From assembly GCA_033782935.1 (NCBI GenBank), contig JAWQEG010000166.1, positions 4,219,501 through 4,283,500 of the forward strand: 64,000 bases of DNA. The letters run 5' to 3'. Shown piece by piece: positions 55,301-62,953 of the stretch. The translations under genes and the position numbers were made by a program. The DNA is from Petrolisthes cinctipes. Lineage: Eukaryota; Arthropoda; Malacostraca; Decapoda; Porcellanidae. The stretch's first letter is position 1, and the number at the start of each line of letters is the position of its first letter. The notes beneath the pieces are model-generated. The model was given only the letters and a program-made list of their open reading frames with translations, was not told the origin of the DNA and ran no database searches.

Positions 55301-57100
55301 TTTTACAACCATGGTTTTTTTTTACATTGGCTAATGTTTCTGTACACTTGCAGCCTGCAGAAGCCATACTCTAAGCATCAAAATACTGAACTATACTGTA
55401 TTTGTACCCAGGATGCACTGAAATAAATTTTTGAGATTAGTTTAGCTACACTCTTTCATATTAAAGAAAAAATAAAGGCAGTCTATTTAAAAATTACTGA
55501 ATAAAATAGTATCATAGCTCACCCAATATCCTCATAGTTGTTTATCTTGCGACTTGGCTCTTGGACTAGTGGAGAGGTAGGCTGAGGGTGCTGGCTGGAA
55601 CTAACAGTATGCCTCACATCCCCAATCCCGGTTACACTGGCTCTTAAGTCTCCTGGCCCTGCCATGCCCTGTTTCATTCCTCCAGTCCCAGCTACAGTTT
55701 GGTTCATTCCTCCAAGACCTGTCATACTGTGCTTCATTCCTCCTGTTCCAGTCATATTCTGGTCCATTCTTCCTGCTACACTGTACTTCATGCCGCCTGT
55801 CCCTGCAATACCCTGTTTCATTCCTACTGTCCCTGTCATTACCCCTGCTGCCCCTGATACACTGTGTTGCATGCCACCTGCAACTGTCGCTCCTTGCTGG
55901 GTGGTTATAACAGACTGGAATGAGTAGAGTAAGGCAGCTGGGACTTTGGGTGAAGCGGTGTAACTGGGTGGGTAAGGCGATCCCTGATTGAAGTTGTGTG
56001 CATCATGATGAGACGCAGGGATGTGCGTTGGACTCAAGGCATATGCTCTCTCTAGTATTATAGCTTGGTAAAGTTTGACATAGTTATAATAAATGGGCTG
56101 CATAATTGTCTGAGTGTACCATGAAGTGTGAATAGGAGATTAGTCTTACCTGCAGGTGAGAGTTGCCAGGGGTAGGGTGCATTGCTTTGCTAAAAGAAGG
56201 TGAAACTGTATGTTGGTTTATGACTATCCCATGATTGACTGTGGTGTTGGGCTTGGGGTGTGGAGGGGTTGAATATTGATTGGGCATATTGTGTGGGACA
56301 TCCATTCGGTAGCTGAGATAGGGGGGGGGTTCCATATGGGTTGGGGTGAACCAAGTCCTGCCTATCTGATTCCCCCAAACCGGGATTTTTTACTATGATG
56401 CCTCCTGGCCGCTTGACACGGATGGGTTCAGTTATGTTGCGTTCATCATTCAGGAACAGAGTGTGGTACTTTTCATCAACTGTAAAGATAGGAGATAAAG
56501 TCATAACCTAATGTAACACTGTGATACACACCCTGTAAAAAAAATTTAATCTAGCAAGTCACTCTTTAACACAGAGACAAAGTGTCCAACAAATGACTGA
56601 AATCTTGCTTTGCCCTATGGAGGATATCATGGGTTTTACGGTTTACTTTGAATTTTATTAGACCCTTTCATACCACTGTATTTGGTATGACTATACCAAC
56701 TACATGTCAATTACAGTTATATCAATTCGTTATGAAATAGGAGCAGTTCACTAGGTGCTGCTACAACTCACATGCTGTTTACAAACAGCTGCAATTACAC
56801 ACCTGAAGCAAGCTGTACTTTTCCAGTCAATAATCACGAATATCTTATAAGACTACATTACTGATCATTATTTATGTGCCAATAAACTACAAGAAAATGT
56901 GATTGATAACTAACTACAAGGCTGGAGAGCTCTGAGGGCTTGGAAATGCTCCATCTTCCATAGGCATTTGAAGAGCTGCATCAATGTGTGGTTCTGTTGA
57001 CCCCATAACTGTAGCAGCCGATTGGTGGGAGATTCACCACACTTCTCCACCAGACGAATCTCATCCAGCTTTGGCACAGTAAAATCCATATATTTTCCAC
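42530..57100 (-). CDS. pelle: Pelle/IRAK-type kinase gene, exons 2 to last
   Basis: This serine/threonine kinase carries Toll/IL-1-type signals from MyD88/Tube to Dorsal/NF-kB in innate immunity. The exons (minus strand) are 57100-56918, 56479-56150, 56049-55523, 54969-54873, 54222-54000, 53615-53422, a possible 52872-52855, 51635-51537, 51381-51289, 50249-50143, 49921-49831, 49543-49379, 48020-47916, 46551-46449 and 43308-42530. All joins keep phase except one frameshift in a G9 run (56321-56329). The order is death domain, linker rich in Gly-Met and Pro, kinase (RGGFGAVFKG, VAVKR, IHGDVK, GDFGLAR), and a Pro-rich tail. HGD in place of HRD is the family signature. The first exon, with the start and half the death domain, lies beyond 57100 and was not found in the window. 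Confidence 0.92.
43511..45897 (-). mobile_element. RTE-like LINE in a Pelle intron, 5'-truncated
   Basis: Minus-strand frames run from the last part of the endonuclease (SDHFAVLV-like, near 45890) through a linker to RT: LKMGKAPGVDGITAEMLKFG, GFRKGRGCVDQ, AFMDLEKAYDRVDR, GLRQGCVMSP, then the FADD catalytic pair (near 44420) and a C-terminal GHVERM/GRLPVRW motif. A TA-repeat expansion at 44515-44531 breaks the frame just before FADD, and other shifts occur near 45590 and 43950. It ends in an (ATAG)n tail (43511-43536). Same strand as Pelle. Confidence 0.9.
46449..46551 (-). CDS. pelle: Pelle exon: end of kinase domain
   Basis: Reads KCVHTLSTKRPDMKAVLEEL then GKFAMLLEGRAQAR. C-x5-KRPDM contains the conserved RP-x-M of kinase subdomain XI. 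Donor GTGAGT, phase 1. Confidence 0.93.
46770..47010 (-). repeat. Dispersed repeat, inverted partner of 52.0-52.3 kb
   Basis: CCTACAACAATCTTTATTCT followed by AGTCCTGTGGGGGATGGCTA matches 52020-52260 in reverse. Both copies sit in Pelle introns, in opposite orientation, 5 kb apart. The copy at 52 kb extends to a (CAA)n-like end (52533-52545), so this is a LINE or SINE 3' region. Confidence 0.65.
47101..47480. mobile_element. hAT MITE, 380 bp
   Basis: The ends CAGTGGTTCTCAA and TTGAGAACCACTG are perfect inverted repeats and CACTAGAT flanks both sides (47093-47100 and 47481-47488). The interior holds ATT repeats and no coding sequence. Confidence 0.92.
47916..48020 (-). CDS. pelle: Pelle exon: kinase C-lobe
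   Basis: Reads RDLVEETAEAETLRDSSLGG then RPDDGIFHFLYKLGK. The donor GTTGTT is weak, but phase fits both sides. Confidence 0.88.
48113..49117 (-). mobile_element. Tigger/pogo-like transposon, degenerate
   Basis: TA-CAGTAAGTTTGCTCATTGC and its inverse GCAATGAGCGAACCTACTG-TA are the ends, with TA duplications. Within, the minus strand (about 48735-48560) reads LKLKVIKKKEEGRGNTSIGK then EFGLAMSIVRTILKNREAI, which matches the psq-type helix-turn-helix of pogo/Tigger/CENP-B proteins. The DDE domain is missing, so this is an internally deleted 1-kb copy in a Pelle intron. Confidence 0.82.
49379..49543 (-). CDS. pelle: Pelle exon: kinase C-lobe
   Basis: Reads VSRVHGTKPYLPDDYLRHKK then VDTYSYGVVLFELCTGLRAY. 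GTKPYLP is the IRAK/Pelle version of the APE region; DTYSYGVVLFEL is subdomain IX. Donor GTAAGT, phase 0. Confidence 0.95.
49831..49921 (-). CDS. pelle: Pelle exon: DFG motif
   Basis: Reads ANILLDQNYEPKLGDFGLAR then EGKSQSTSIK. DFG binds magnesium; the Ser/Thr-rich stretch is the activation loop. Donor GTACGA. Confidence 0.95.
50143..50249 (-). CDS. pelle: Pelle exon: catalytic loop
   Basis: Reads GLTWIQRYRVAWGTAKALQF then LHTVKDKPLIHGDVK. IHGDVK holds the catalytic Asp with HGD in place of HRD. Ends in phase 2 at AAAAG|GTGAGG. Confidence 0.95.
50376..50932. mobile_element. Candidate 557-bp inverted-repeat element
   Basis: AATAGACGAGTTGC (50376-50389) is exactly inverted at 50919-50932. No target duplication was recognised and no coding sequence is present. 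Located in a Pelle intron. Confidence 0.45.
51289..51381 (-). CDS. pelle: Pelle exon: kinase hinge
   Basis: Reads VYGYSMDHEQYPCLVYQFMP then NGSVEDRLQGR. YQFMPNGS is the hinge; the tyrosine gatekeeper position (CLVYQ) is typical of IRAK-type kinases. 93 nt, phase 0. Confidence 0.95.
51537..51635 (-). CDS. pelle: Pelle exon: kinase helix C region
   Basis: Reads HGNASHDDTRLHISQSLEEL then KLLQSYRHDNILQ. The glutamate in LEEL is the likely partner of the ATP lysine. 99 nt, phase 0. Confidence 0.93.
52020..52548 (+). repeat. Dispersed repeat with CAA-rich tail
   Basis: Begins TTATCCCCCACAGGGCTAGA, contains a T12 tract near 52150 and ends CCCGGGAGAACATCAACAAC. Part is shared, inverted, with 46770-47010. 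The (CAA)n end is like the jockey-like LINE family here. No coding frame is convincing. Confidence 0.6.
52855..52872 (-). CDS. pelle: Possible 18-nt Pelle micro-exon
   Basis: CAG|GATGTGGTGAAGACTGAG|GTAAGT encodes DVVKTE in phase 0 and would fit between the N-lobe and the next exon. The acceptor has a weak pyrimidine tract. The stronger acceptor 20 bp upstream gives 38 nt and breaks phase. Confidence 0.45.
53422..53615 (-). CDS. pelle: Pelle exon: kinase N-lobe
   Basis: Ser-rich start, then VIPYKELEEATNSWNQHNLL, the glycine loop GRGGFGAVFKG and the ATP-binding lysine in EVAVKRIEP. The PYKELEEAT lead-in is diagnostic for Pelle/IRAK kinases. Ends in phase 0 before GTGAGT. Confidence 0.95.
54000..54222 (-). 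CDS. pelle: Pelle linker exon
   Basis: Reads LKEKEAKEAARQAEEAGLNH, then Pro/Ser-rich and an alanine run (KNAAAAAAPPSRKVS). The first part is a likely charged helix. The donor is GTAAGT, ending in phase 1. Confidence 0.85.
54402..54750. mobile_element. hAT MITE, 349 bp, same family
   Basis: The same terminal repeats in opposite internal orientation to 47101-47480; the perfect 8-bp palindrome ACCTAGGT flanks both sides (54394-54401 and 54751-54758). Confidence 0.92.
54873..54969 (-). CDS. pelle: Pelle linker exon
   Basis: Reads GNGFVSCEDNTGAGYNNTEK to DYMNR. Acceptor TTCTAG and donor GTCAGT; phases fit both neighbours. Confidence 0.85.
55137..55206 (+). mobile_element. 3' tail of the jockey-like LINE
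   Basis: About 70 bp (CTTCCTCAAGAGCTCGGGGC, GACAGACAGCTTGAGGAACT, then (CAA)n) match the ends of the LINEs at 38.5 and 62.9 kb. An extreme 5' truncation in a Pelle intron. Confidence 0.8.
55523..56049 (-). CDS. pelle: Pelle linker exon with Gly-Met repeats
   Basis: The exon encodes at least seven imperfect repeats of GTGGMKxxxAG type (GIAGTGGMKYSVAGRMDQ, TGTGGMKHSMTGLGGMN). It ends NNYEDIG, donor GTGAGC, phase 2. The repeat is probably disordered and is unlike known Pelle linkers. Confidence 0.85.
56150..56479 (-). CDS. pelle: Pelle linker exon with a homopolymer frameshift
   Basis: The frame DEKYHTLFLNDERNITEPIR switches at a run of nine G (56321-56329, nine C on the coding strand) to the frame PYLSYRMDVPHNMPNQYST, ending NSHLQ|GTAAGA. 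Exon length gives correct phase only if one base is removed. A sequencing or assembly error, or a null allele, could explain this. Confidence 0.85.
56918..57100 (-). CDS. pelle: Pelle exon: death domain, C-terminal part
   Basis: The exon reads GGKYMDFTVPKLDEIRLVEK, then SPTNRLLQLWGQQNHTLMQL and MEHFQALRAL. SPT-x-x-LL-x-x-W-x-x-QN-x-T is the typical end of Pelle/IRAK death domains, which assemble with Tube and MyD88. Bounded by CTACAG and a GTAGTT donor, ending in phase 1. Confidence 0.92.
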
Positions 57101-57200
57101 CTGTAGGAAAAATATCTCTGTAAGTTTCAAATAACGTACTGCTAGCCAGCCTCTGTCCTTTAGTTAATTATTTAAAACATATTTTTTTCCCTGGTAGGTA

Positions 57201-57899
57201 CAGTCGGCAAAAAAAGTTTCGTTACCACCCCTACGTTAATTTTAACATCGATAAGCGCGGCAGGGTTGGTACTCCGCCGTCTGAGAAGCTGTGCCTCGCA
57301 GGCCTCGGCAATGACAACTTAACACAAGGCATTCCCTTTCTTTTTTATCAAAAGTTTAACTGATTTTAAATTAAATTTTGAGTGTTCAAGAACTATTACT
57401 ATTTAACTATTCATCATTAAACATAAAGAAATACGTTTGAGTATTTTAGAACAAGAATAACCTTGAAATACCCAGAAAAAGTAGCACTGGGTAAAAGTAC
57501 GTCATTCCTACTTGCCTATCCATTAGACACTGAGGGGTCCGGGAGTGTGACGGAGGTATATATGACACTCGCGCCCATGGAGGTAGTATAGGTGGAGGCG
57601 CCAGTAGGACCTGATTTGTGAAGCCACCAATCTGTCATTTCCGGCGCCTTCAAGATGGCGCATACCTTTGGATGTCAGGACAGAAGTCCACTTTTACTGA
57701 AACATATCTTGGTGTCCGCCATATTGAAGGCGCCGAAAATGACAGTTCGGCGGCTTCACTTTACTCCCCTGGATTAGTGAGCCATGGCGACTCCACCTAT
57801 ACTATCTCCATGCTCGTGCCACACCTGACTCACCAGTCAAGCCTACCAACTTTACATCACACTGTTAAAAGGATGGTAACGAAACTTTTTTGCCGACTG
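57201..57899. mobile_element. 699-bp Tc1/mariner-like MITE
   Basis: TA-CAGTCGGCAAAAAAAGTTTCG...GAAACTTTTTTGCCGACTG-TA: ends of about 27 bp, starting CAGT with TA on both sides. An internal palindrome with GGCGCC cores pairs 57620-57660 with 57718-57758. No transposase frame. It lies just 5' of the first Pelle exon seen here. Confidence 0.88.
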
Positions 57900-58195
57900 T
57901 ACATTCCATCCACAGATTTTTCCCCTCCTTTTCTTTACTGCACAGTAATATGAATTATATTCACTTGTACTGTACAGTATTTGAAAATGTTTTTCTCCCT
58001 ACTCAAAACCCCACATTCTCACGAGTCTCAGATGCTGACAGGGCGTGGGGGGAAGAGCAAAACAAAATATTTCCATATGAAATATACCGTATGTCAATAC
58101 TGTATCACTAAAAGTATCGTAAACATAATTAAGAAAAACACATAAGTCTATACGGAGAAAAATACTAGCACAATCTATAAATGTATACATACATA

Positions 58196-58423
58196 CAGTA
58201 CATATACCAGGCCTTCAATACCAGCATAAGAGTCCAACTCATGAAGGAGTTTTTCAACTTCCCTTGACCTATAGGCAAATGAGGAGAGACCAGGGCAGGG
58301 GTGACATGTGGAGGGTAACTCTACAAACTCCCTACACTGCTTGCTATCAAAGTGAGCTGCAAGCAATGCAGCCTTACCACCGGGCTCATACACCAGTCTA
58401 CTACCGTCACCAACTAAGGGGGG
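58196..58423 (-). pseudogene. Jockey-related LINE (family C), 3' portion split off
   Basis: The minus strand reads GDGSRLVYEPGGKAALLAAH then CHPCPGLSSFAYRSREVEKL. It continues, across a LINE insertion, the protein that runs down to 62954 (SSLPPLV). The RT core that should follow is absent. Confidence 0.8.
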
Positions 58424-59626
58424 CCTCAAACACTCACCTGCCTGTGGTCCAGACAACATCAGTAACATTCACCTCAAACACCTCGGACCACAAGGCATAC
58501 AAGCACTCACTAAGATAGCAAACTACAGCTACTCACATAACACAATACCCAACATCTGGAAACACGGAAACATCATCACTATCCCCAAACCGAACAAAGA
58601 CCCCACACTACCCTCATCACACCGTCCCATTACCCTCCTCTGCACCCCCTCCAAGGTTATTGAACGCCTCATCATCAGCCAAATCACACCACACATCCCC
58701 TTTGCATCTTCACAACATGGCTTCAGACCGCTACACTCAACAAACACCCTTCTTACAGATCTCACACAAAGAATTTATGATGGCATCAACTCAGATAGAC
58801 CCCCACACAGAACACTCCTAGTCACACTGGACATTAGTAAAGCATTTGATGCCATCCCCCGCCACAACCTCACAAACAAAATATACAGCACAAACATGCA
58901 CAACAATACAAAAAGATGGCTGGCCAGCTTCTTGGGAGGAAGAATAGCCCATGTTACACATGCTGGTCAATCATCTAACATTAAAAACTTCACCAACGGC
59001 ATCCCCCAAGGCTCAGTACTCTCACCCAGCCTTTTCAACTTATACATGCACGACCTACCAACACCCCAGACACCACAAATACAAGTAGCCTCCTACGCAG
59101 ACGACATAACACTCACATGTACATACAGAAATGCAGACACAGCCACTCACATCCTCCAACCCCACCTCAACACACTTAATGCCTGGTTCACCACAATCAG
59201 ACTTAAAATAGCACCCACCAAGTCAACTGTCACCCTTCTCACCAACTGGAACGCAGAACATCACTACACACCACACCTCACCATAAACAACACACTTATA
59301 CCACACACACACACACACACAAAATACTTGGCATAACATACAACACATCTATGACATTCAAACAACACATCACAACCATCAAAAACAAATGCATGCAAAG
59401 ACTTAAGGCCCTCAGATCACTTACCAGCACAACATTTGGACACACCAAAGAAACCACAACCACAGTGTACAAACAATATATCCGATCAGTGATGGATTAT
59501 GCAAGCCCCGCCTGGGCCTCAAACCTTACTGAGACTCATCTCAACACCCTACAGACCATACAAAACAGAGCCCTAAGAACAATCACAGGCTGCACAGCTA
59601 CCACACCTACAGACCACTTACACCAC

Positions 59627-59971
59627 GAAACCAAAATCCTCAAGATTAAGGACCACCTTGACATGAGAGGCACACAAACACTTGCTGCAGCCTCCAGAAA
59701 TCTACGCCACCCACTACACTACATGGCAAAACACCCAGAGATGCCAAGAAACATCAAAACAACCCCAATACACGATACCATACACATATACTATCATCTC
59801 TTACACCCTGCCCACCCCAAACCAATCTCCAAAAACACATCCACACTCAAATCACCCACCAATCCATCAAGAAACTTAAAAACAACACCCTGATACATGC
59901 ACGACCCCCTGACATCCACCCATCAGAATCCTCCCTTCCCCGCGAAGACAGAGTCCACCTGGCCAGGTTGA
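59627..59971 (+). repeat. 345-bp LINE segment present twice, copy 1
   Basis: This segment is repeated at 62353-62697 almost perfectly. Together the copies bracket 2381 bp of non-LINE DNA. It codes for KILKIKDHLDMRGTQTLAAA onward. Confidence 0.9.
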
Positions 59972-60416
59972 CAACGCAAGGTAACCTTATACATCCGCCC
60001 TGAACCAAGCCATACGACGACTTCAAACTCCTGTCTCCCTTCTACACGAAGAACAGATTTTACACCCCACCCTCCAAGCCACGTGGTATCCCGAGACTAC
60101 TCCCCAGGCTACAATACAACGCTTCTACGCTACTGTACACCCCATACGACACCGTCACCAGTCCCCTATATACGCATACGTTGCCCTCCTTTTCTTGCTT
60201 GTTGGGTATAGTATAAATCAGTGTTAAATCTCCAGTGCTCTTACCCCTCCACATTTGAATTAACGTAACATAATTCTTGTGTTTCCCACCTATATTGCCC
60301 CCTCTCGCCATTTCCTTCCCATGGTGCCTACCTCGCACTAAAATATCGTCCTCCATAACCCCATGAGTTGCCTTAACCCCTCAAAACAATCTCACACTCC
60401 ACTCGAGGGTCGCGCT
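59972..60416. other. Non-LINE DNA inside LINE B, left part
   Basis: C-rich sequence with no recognisable frame. It is continuous with 61467 onward once the minisatellite element is removed. Confidence 0.5.
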
Positions 60417-61466
60417 CACAGAGCTATAAACATAGAGCTCGCCACCCGCCCCCTGGCGTGTCGCCACCGGAAGTGGGTTGGCGGCCATGATGCCTGCCCA
60501 TCCCCTCAACCCGCCAGCCTGTTAGCTTATGCCAGGGTAAGATATTATTTAATTTATTCGGTCTTTTATTGATGATATGGTATATTAACTACATTATAGT
60601 GACTCACAATATATGAATAAGTATTTCTTTAACCGATATATTAGTGAATGGCTGATTAAATATAAATACATTTCGGTTAATAGGTGAAATTAGTTAGATA
60701 AACAAAACTATCGTTGGCTCTCATCCACTGTCACCTTCTTATAATATATATATACAACGTACTTAATCTCTATTATGGTAAGTATTTTATGTTCAGTATG
60801 TATGTATGTATGTATGTATGTCACACTAGAGTAATATGTGTGTATGTATGTATGTCACACTAGAATATGTGTGTATGTATGTATGTCACACTAGAGTAAT
60901 ATGTATCTATGTATGTCACACTAGAGTAATACTGTATGTATGTATGTATGTCACACTAGAGTAATATGTATGTATGTATTTCACACTAGAGTAATATGTA
61001 TGTATGTATGTATGTTACACTAGAATAATTAATATGTATGTATATATGTCATACTAGAATAATATGTATGTATGTCACACTAGAGTAATATGTATGTTTG
61101 TCACACTAGAGTAATATGTATGTATGTATGTATGTAAGGTAAGTGGAGGGAGAGGGAGACAGATTACAGTTTTATATATTTGTCTTGTTTAATAAACCAG
61201 TTTAAGTTTAATTTCTTTGCATAATTTTCCGTATGGACATTATCTCAGCCTTGTTAATTGATTTAACAAAACCTTTATAATTAGATAACAAGATACAATG
61301 CATTACAAATCAGGGAAATGTCAATAACTGTGGAAAGAAACATACTATACAAGTACGTACGGGAGTTCAATGGGCAACTATCTATACAATAGAGCGCTCG
61401 CCTGTGGTGACACTCCTCCCCTATCTAATAACACAGGGTTAAGCGCTCTATGTTTATAGCTCTGTG
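60417..61466 (-). mobile_element. hAT-like element with internal minisatellite, copy 2
   Basis: The same ends (CACAGAGC...GCTCTGTG) and interior as 31862-33125, in opposite orientation. The 8-bp GTCGCGCT flanks both sides (60409-60416 and 61467-61474). It lacks the nested Tc1-type MITE. The GC-rich part carries CACCGGAAGTGGGTTGGCGG and GGCCATGATG, also present in copy 1. Confidence 0.9.
60797..61135 (-). repeat. Minisatellite inside copy 2
   Basis: About eleven units of TCACACTAGAGTAATATGTA with a variable (TGTA)n spacer. It is the inverse of the array at 32.2-32.7 kb but differs in unit number and order. Confidence 0.9.
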
Positions 61467-61751
61467 GTCGCGCTTGAGGAACCACGTGTTGCGCCCTTCG
61501 CCACCAACCGACGCTCTACACAAAAGGATTAAGTACTAGATATCAACAATTATTTTCCAATCTTTCTCTCAGTGAACCCTCCCCAGTGATTCTTCTCCCC
61601 AATTTTTTTCCATATCTATAGTATTATTGTACCGGCACATTGCCGCATATCCCCAATGTTATATGTATTTTCTATTTATATGTAGTGCGTGATAGGAAAG
61701 CAATCCATTCTTCACCTACCCACGGTCTAGTTAGTAAGGTCTGTCGGCCAG

Positions 61752-62343
61752 CTGTATACCCAGTGCGCATACCGTCAGCTGAGCCCACATACATAGGTCT
61801 CGGTAGACGCGCTGCCTCAGTCTCTCACAGACAGGGTTCAGGATAGGGATAGCTCCTCACTTCCTGACTACCGCTCCATCTCTCTCTCTCTCTCTCTCTG
61901 GACAAACACCCATGCCTGTCATTTTCATTCTTCAACTGCTCTCTCCAACCACATAGCTTACAAAATAATAATAATAATAGTAATAAATAAACTCATGTTT
62001 ATTCACATCGCCCTACAGGAGCTCCTTTCACCTTTTTTATCCCTTGTTTATGCTTATAGCTCTAATTATTCCCACTTCTGCTGTCGTGAATATATATGGA
62101 AAATAAAACACTTTATTCATAATTTTATGTACATAAATATTTACTTAAGCAAATTAGTAAAAAGAAGGCATGTATATAAAAAATAATAGTGCTTATAGCT
62201 CTAATTATTTTCACTTCTGCTGTCGCGAATATATATCGAAAATAAAACACTTTATTCATAAATATTTACTTAAGCAAATTAGTAAAAAGAAGGCATGTAT
62301 CGCGCACTCCCTGGACTGTGTTAGCGCGGGACTGGGTATACAG
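61752..62343. mobile_element. Candidate MITE with CTGTATACCCAGT ends
   Basis: CTGTATACCCAGT (61752-61764) is perfectly inverted at 62331-62343. Inside, a block of about 115-125 bp beginning TGCTTATAGCTCTAATTATT is present twice (about 62049-62178 and 62190-62300). No coding sequence and no clear target duplication beyond TA. Confidence 0.5.
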
Positions 62344-62352
62344 TAGGTCTGG

Positions 62353-62953
62353 ACGAAACCAAAATCCTCAAGATTAAGGACCACCTTGACATGAGAGGCA
62401 CACAAACACTTGCTGCAGCCTCCAGAAATCTACGCCACCCACTACACTACATGGCAAAACACCCAGAGATGCCAAGAAACATCAAAACAACCCCCAATAC
62501 ACGATACCATACACATATACTATCATCTCTTACACCCTGCCCACCCCAAACCAATCTCCAAAAACACATCCACACTCAAATCACCCACCAATCCATCAAG
62601 AAACTTAAAAACAACACCCTGCTACATGCACGACCCCCTGACATCCACCCATCAGAATCCTCCCTTCCTCGCGAAGACAGAGTCCACCCGGCCAGGTTGA
62701 GAAGCGGCCACCATCCGGCTCTTCTGACATATCAAAAGAAACTAGATGGAACCATCACAGATACCTGCCCAGGATGCAACACAGCACCCCATTCTATTAA
62801 ACACATTATGGAAGACTGCAACGAACACAACGACACTCGCCAACAACACAAGATACACTCACTGAGGGCACTGTGGGAAAGCCAGGTTCAAGCCATAGCC
62901 TTCCTCAAGAGCTCGGGGCTGTTCGGCCAGACAGCCTGAGGAACTTCAACAAC
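62353..62953 (+). pseudogene. LINE family B, 3' end
   Basis: An open stretch from the repeated segment to a stop: HPLHYMAKHPEMPRNIKTTP, CPGCNTAPHSIKHIMEDC and ALWESQVQAIAFLKSSGLFG. The cysteine-histidine motif is the C-terminal knuckle of jockey-type proteins. Confidence 0.85.

Larger units (their letters stand above)
58424..62953 (+). mobile_element. Jockey-like LINE (family B), 5'-truncated, with foreign interior
   Basis: The 12-bp AACTAAGGGGGG flanks both ends (58412-58423 and 62954-62965) and the element splits LINE family C exactly there. Plus-strand coding runs from GPDNISNIHLKHLGPQG through RT (AFDAIPRHN, GIPQGSVLSP, YADD near 59096) to 59971. Then 2381 bp of other DNA follows (59972-62352), after which LINE sequence restarts 345 bp upstream of where it stopped. 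It finishes with the C-terminal knuckle CPGCN-x5-SIKH-x5-C and a CAACAA tail. Confidence 0.88.

Noticed and set aside
57618..57953. 111-codon frame in the 57.2-kb MITE
   Set aside because: It runs over the palindrome and the terminal repeat; there is no similarity to a transposase.
58264..58518. Plus-strand frame over the family C LINE and the start of LINE B
   Set aside because: It crosses a proven insertion junction and is antisense to RT-related coding.
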